A DNA stretch of 8,274 nt from CAZCDS01 sp964497585 (lineage in GTDB: Bacteria > Desulfobacterota > Desulfomonilia > Desulfomonilales > Desulfomonilaceae): positions 1-8,274 of the forward strand of contig CAZCDS010000114.1 of the NCBI GenBank assembly GCA_964497585.1, read 5' to 3'. The position numbers and the translations under genes were made by a program. The notes under the pieces are model-generated. The model did no database searches. It was not told where the DNA came from and saw nothing but the letters and a program-made list of their open reading frames with translations. Numbering within the stretch: position 1 is the first letter of the stretch; the number at the start of each line of letters is the position of its first letter. Shown one piece after another: positions 6,692-8,274 of this stretch.

Positions 6692-6727
6692 TTTGAGATG
6701 CATTTGGTTTGAATCCAGCGTCTCAAA
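6692..6727 (-). promoter_or_regulatory. Stem-loop in the UDG leader
   Basis: TTTGAGA (6692-6698) and TCTCAAA (6721-6727) are exact reverse complements. Inside them GC pairs with GC after one C/A mismatch, and TGG pairs with CCA around a 7-base loop. This gives a nested 36-base hairpin on the minus strand about 147 bases before the UDG start. There is no U-run after it on either strand, so it is not an obvious terminator. Confidence 0.4.
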
Positions 6728-6763
6728 TCATTGCTTCATGACAAGCCCCACTTCTCGTGAATT

Positions 6764-6834
6764 GTCGGTCGGCTATTTCTGTAGTCTTTTGTACTTGGCC
6801 GAGTTAGGAGACCGTTCCGCTCAGCCCAACCGAC
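6764..6834 (-). ncRNA. Possible structured leader RNA or small RNA
   Basis: On the minus strand GTCGGTTGGGCT (6834-6823) can pair with AGCCGACCGAC (6774-6764). This forms an 11-pair stem with one bulged G and one G-U pair, enclosing about 48 bases. It begins roughly 35 bases after the start site predicted from the consensus promoter at 6875-6902. I recognise no known riboswitch. A structured leader of the UDG gene or an independent small RNA is inference. Confidence 0.25.
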
Positions 6835-6874
6835 CTCTTTCTCCCGGTATTCTCTTCCGTCATTTCGGGCAAAG

Positions 6875-6902
6875 ATTATACACGTCGGCGAAACTCTGTC
6901 AA
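6875..6902 (-). promoter_or_regulatory. Perfect-consensus sigma-70 promoter
   Basis: On the minus strand TTGACA (6902-6897) and TATAAT (6880-6875) both match the sigma-70 consensus at all six positions. They are separated by 16 bases, one short of optimal. Transcription would start near 6868 and run toward the UDG gene, with a leader of about 320 bases. A match this exact is unlikely by chance in a sequence near 50% GC. It is the strongest promoter candidate in the window. Confidence 0.65.
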
Positions 6903-6988
6903 CAGGAGTCTTGGAGCCCGAAAGCATTCCTAGGCTGAAAACGATTTCAGAGCCCTTATCGAGTGGGCCGTCGGTCTCGGGCGTGCGC

Positions 6989-7004
6989 TCCGCCAAATGG
7001 CGGA
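6989..7004. promoter_or_regulatory. 7-bp palindrome, possible operator
   Basis: TCCGCCA (6989-6995) and TGGCGGA (6998-7004) are exact reverse complements separated by two bases. The short spacer suits a dimeric protein-binding site better than an RNA hairpin. It lies about 90 bases upstream of the -35 of the consensus promoter. The role is inferred. Confidence 0.3.
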
Positions 7005-7186
7005 ATCAATCATTATTATCGGGCGACGGAACCTCTCCGCGCAGGCTTCGTCACAGGACCCGTTTTGTTCTTTCCCCAACCTTGCTTCCAAGTGGCACAC
7101 CAACCTGCTGACCGCGCGACGTGTGGACATGAGAGAGAGGTCAGAATTCCTCAAAAAACCGATTCTGGAGGGACATCGAATTGGGA

Positions 7187-7201
7187 GGCTGAACCTCAGC
7201 C
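7187..7201. other. Short 6-bp hairpin
   Basis: GGCTGA (7187-7192) and TCAGCC (7196-7201) are exact reverse complements around a 3-base loop. There is no U-run on either side, and no gene ends close by. It is recorded as structure only. Confidence 0.25.
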
Positions 7202-7343
7202 GAAACGAACTCGTGGAAAAAGTCCGATAGGTGTGAGACCGATGTACGCTGAAAAAGTGAAGTGAAATAAGTACTAACGACAATGAGTCGGAAATCAGTA
7301 GTTTTGCCTGTTCTTCTGATCTACATAATTGAACTGCCAAGGT

Positions 7344-7571
7344 TCATTTGCCTACGAAGTCCATCTCTCTGAGAAGCGTCATTGCATGGCTTTGAATAAG
7401 GCCGATCTTCGCAACATAGTGCTCTACAGTTTTGCCTATTTCGTTTCTCAATTTCTTTTGGAAATCCTTGTGAGCCAGCTCATCTCCCTGAAGGTCAATC
7501 AAGGCATCATGAGGGTCGTAAACATCGTATCCATTTGAATAGCCAAGGCTAAGAAACGTCTCGTGGGTGCC
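7344..7571 (-). pseudogene. 3' remnant of an unknown gene truncated by the IS at 7572
   Basis: From the IS edge the minus strand reads 75 codons of clearly protein-like sequence. It begins GTHETFLSLGYSNGYDVYDP, passes through IDLQGDELAHKDFQKKLRNE and ends TLLREMDFVGK with a TGA at 7344-7346. No start codon exists upstream in frame: the reading continues into the IS and meets a stop at 7602-7604. The simplest reading is a C-terminal fragment whose 5' part was separated by insertion of the element. I do not recognise the family. The balanced acidic/basic helices and absence of membrane segments suggest a soluble protein. The host gene's 5' part should lie beyond the other end of the IS, unless it was deleted. 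Confidence 0.6.
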
Positions 7572-7572
7572 C

Positions 7573-8274
7573 TGCCCCCATATGATGTGCCACTTTTTAA
7601 GTTAGACTCTCCAGTGTACAGGGTTCTCTCGGACATGATATCATCTCCGGCATATTCTGGACAATGAACGTTTTCAAGATGGCTTCGGGCGCAGGCGGGC
7701 GGTATCCAAGAGAGCTGTGTGGTCTGAACGTGTTGTATTCGGTACGCCATCGTTCGATGATCACCTGAGCCTCCCTGAGGGTGTAGAAGATCTCACGGTC
7801 AAGAACTTCGTCTCTGAGCTTGCCGTTGAAGCTTTCGCAGTACCCGTTCTCCCAGGGGCTCCCAGGTTCGATGAAGAGGGTTCGTACACCTGTCCGTTCA
7901 AGCCAGTGGCGTACTGCCTGGGCGGTGAATTCCGGGCCGTTATCCGATCTGATATGCTCAGGTGGTCCATGGGTCACGAAGAGATCCGTGAGGCAATGGA
8001 GCACATCATCGGCGTTGAGCCTTCTCTCCACGAGGATGGCGAGGCTCTCCCCACTGAATTCGTCGATGACCGTCAGCATCTTGATGGGACGACCATCGTG
8101 CGTGCGGTCTTGTACGAAGTCATAGGACCAGACGTGGTGGCGATGGGTGGGCCGAAGCCTGACACACGACCCATCGTTGAGCCAGAGCCTGCCACGCTTG
8201 GGTTGTTTCCGAGGAACCTTCAGCCCCTCCTGGCGCCAGAGACGTTCCACCCGCTTATGGTTGACCTTCCAGCC
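7573..8274 (-). mobile_element. IS3-family (IS407-like) insertion sequence, 3' part, running off the right edge
   Basis: The element is read on the minus strand and enters from beyond 8274. Its downstream terminus is placed at 7573, where the plus strand starts TGCCCCCATATGATGTGCC. IS3-family elements end in TG...CA, and a TG followed by a C-run suits this group. The host reading frame breaks at exactly this point, which supports the boundary. The other end, orfA and the target duplication are outside the window, so completeness is unknown. Confidence 0.65.
7597..8274 (-). CDS. IS3-family transposase OrfB (DD35E integrase core), partial at 5' end
   Basis: 225 codons are visible, open through the window edge and ending at TAA (7597-7599). 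From the edge it reads GWKVNHKRVERLWRQEGLKV, the helix that precedes the integrase core in IS3-family OrfB proteins. The basic RKQPKRGRLWL segment and VRLRPTHRHHVWSYDFVQD point to the IS407/IS3-like groups. The catalytic triad is complete: Asp52 (WSYDFV), Asp111 (RSDNGPEF) and Glu147 (ENGYCESFNGK), with exactly 35 residues between the second Asp and the Glu. EYNTFRPHSSLGYRPP is the usual family ending. A tail of about 25 residues (IVQNMPEMISCPREP onward) extends to the element edge. In such elements OrfB is normally made by -1 frameshifting from orfA, which is outside. The visible part looks intact. Confidence 0.92.
   Translation of the reverse strand, partial: GWKVNHKRVERLWRQEGLKVPRKQPKRGRLWLNDGSCVRLRPTHRHHVWSYDFVQDRTHDGRPIKMLTVIDEFSGESLAILVERRLNADDVLHCLTDLFVTHGPPEHIRSDNGPEFTAQAVRHWLERTGVRTLFIEPGSPWENGYCESFNGKLRDEVLDREIFYTLREAQVIIERWRTEYNTFRPHSSLGYRPPAPEAILKTFIVQNMPEMISCPREPCTLESLT

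Larger units (their letters stand above)
6546..7343. other. About 800 bases with no supportable gene; leader, promoter and hairpins
   Basis: No frame here combines a start, a ribosome-binding site and protein-like sequence. The longest minus-strand frames (about 6736-6996 and 6930-7340) and a plus-strand frame (6997-7230, ending NLSRNELVEKVR) lack Shine-Dalgarno sequences and recognisable motifs. What the stretch does hold is a consensus promoter (6875-6902), two stem-loops between that promoter and the UDG gene, and two further palindromes (6989-7004 and 7187-7201). A 19-codon frame starts ATGACGGAAGAG just inside the predicted transcript and could be a leader peptide, but it has no ribosome-binding site. 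Confidence 0.5.

Noticed and set aside
6736..6996. A minus-strand frame of 86 codons starting at TTG
   Set aside because: It has no ribosome-binding site, and the consensus promoter and predicted RNA stem lie inside it. Non-coding leader is the better explanation.
6963..7265. Plus-strand frames of 77 and 100 codons
   Set aside because: No Shine-Dalgarno, low-complexity Arg/Ser-rich composition and no recognisable motif. The end NLSRNELVEKVR looks somewhat protein-like but is not enough.
1..8274. A composite transposon bounded by the two IS ends
   Set aside because: The left and right transposase fragments belong to different IS3-superfamily subgroups (different C-terminal signatures), so they are not two copies of one element.
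1..8274. CRISPR array, tRNA or rRNA genes
   Set aside because: No direct repeat with regular short spacing outside the kinase gene, and no cloverleaf or rRNA-like sequence was seen on either strand.

Overview
The window reads as an accessory, IS-bounded stretch of a Gram-negative bacterial chromosome. A very large multi-PAS hybrid histidine kinase, IS3-superfamily transposases and strong AGGAGG ribosome-binding sites would fit a Desulfobacterota-like (deltaproteobacterial) host. That placement rests on gene style only and is weak. Apart from the left-edge transposase tail, every gene I can support lies on the minus strand.

Layout, left to right. (1) 1-175: the last 57 codons of an IS3/IS150-type transposase on the plus strand, running in from outside; its element end probably lies near 211-215. 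(2) 177-965: small, poorly resolved minus-strand frames. The best is a 46-residue ORF at 382-522 with a near-perfect Shine-Dalgarno and a 9-bp hairpin in its leader, followed by an overlapping Cys-rich frame at 177-425 that may have been cut by the IS. (3) 966-4856: one 1296-residue cytoplasmic hybrid sensor kinase with seven PAS domains, an NtrB-like HisKA/HATPase core and a C-terminal receiver. (4) 4857-5360: the kinase leader and a candidate sigma-70 promoter, plus frame scraps. (5) 5361-6545: a uracil-DNA glycosylase (UDG) superfamily gene carrying the four expected cluster cysteines. It runs straight into a decayed C-terminal fragment of a family A DNA polymerase (frameshifts and an in-frame stop). 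(6) 6546-7343: about 800 bases without a supportable gene. It holds a perfect-consensus promoter (TTGACA-16-TATAAT) pointing at the UDG gene and a long leader with two stem-loops. (7) 7344-7571: the 3' end of an unknown gene cut off by an insertion sequence. (8) 7573-8274: the 3' part of an IS3-family (IS407-like) element with a DD35E transposase, running off the window edge.

How they fit together: the two IS ends belong to different subgroups, so they do not form an obvious composite transposon. They flank a region with several gene remnants, as expected of a decaying genomic island or degenerate phage/ICE segment. The UDG plus polymerase remnant is the most unusual module; the pair suggests a former phage-like replication gene block. 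The kinase is an orphan sensor with no DNA-binding response regulator beside it in this window.
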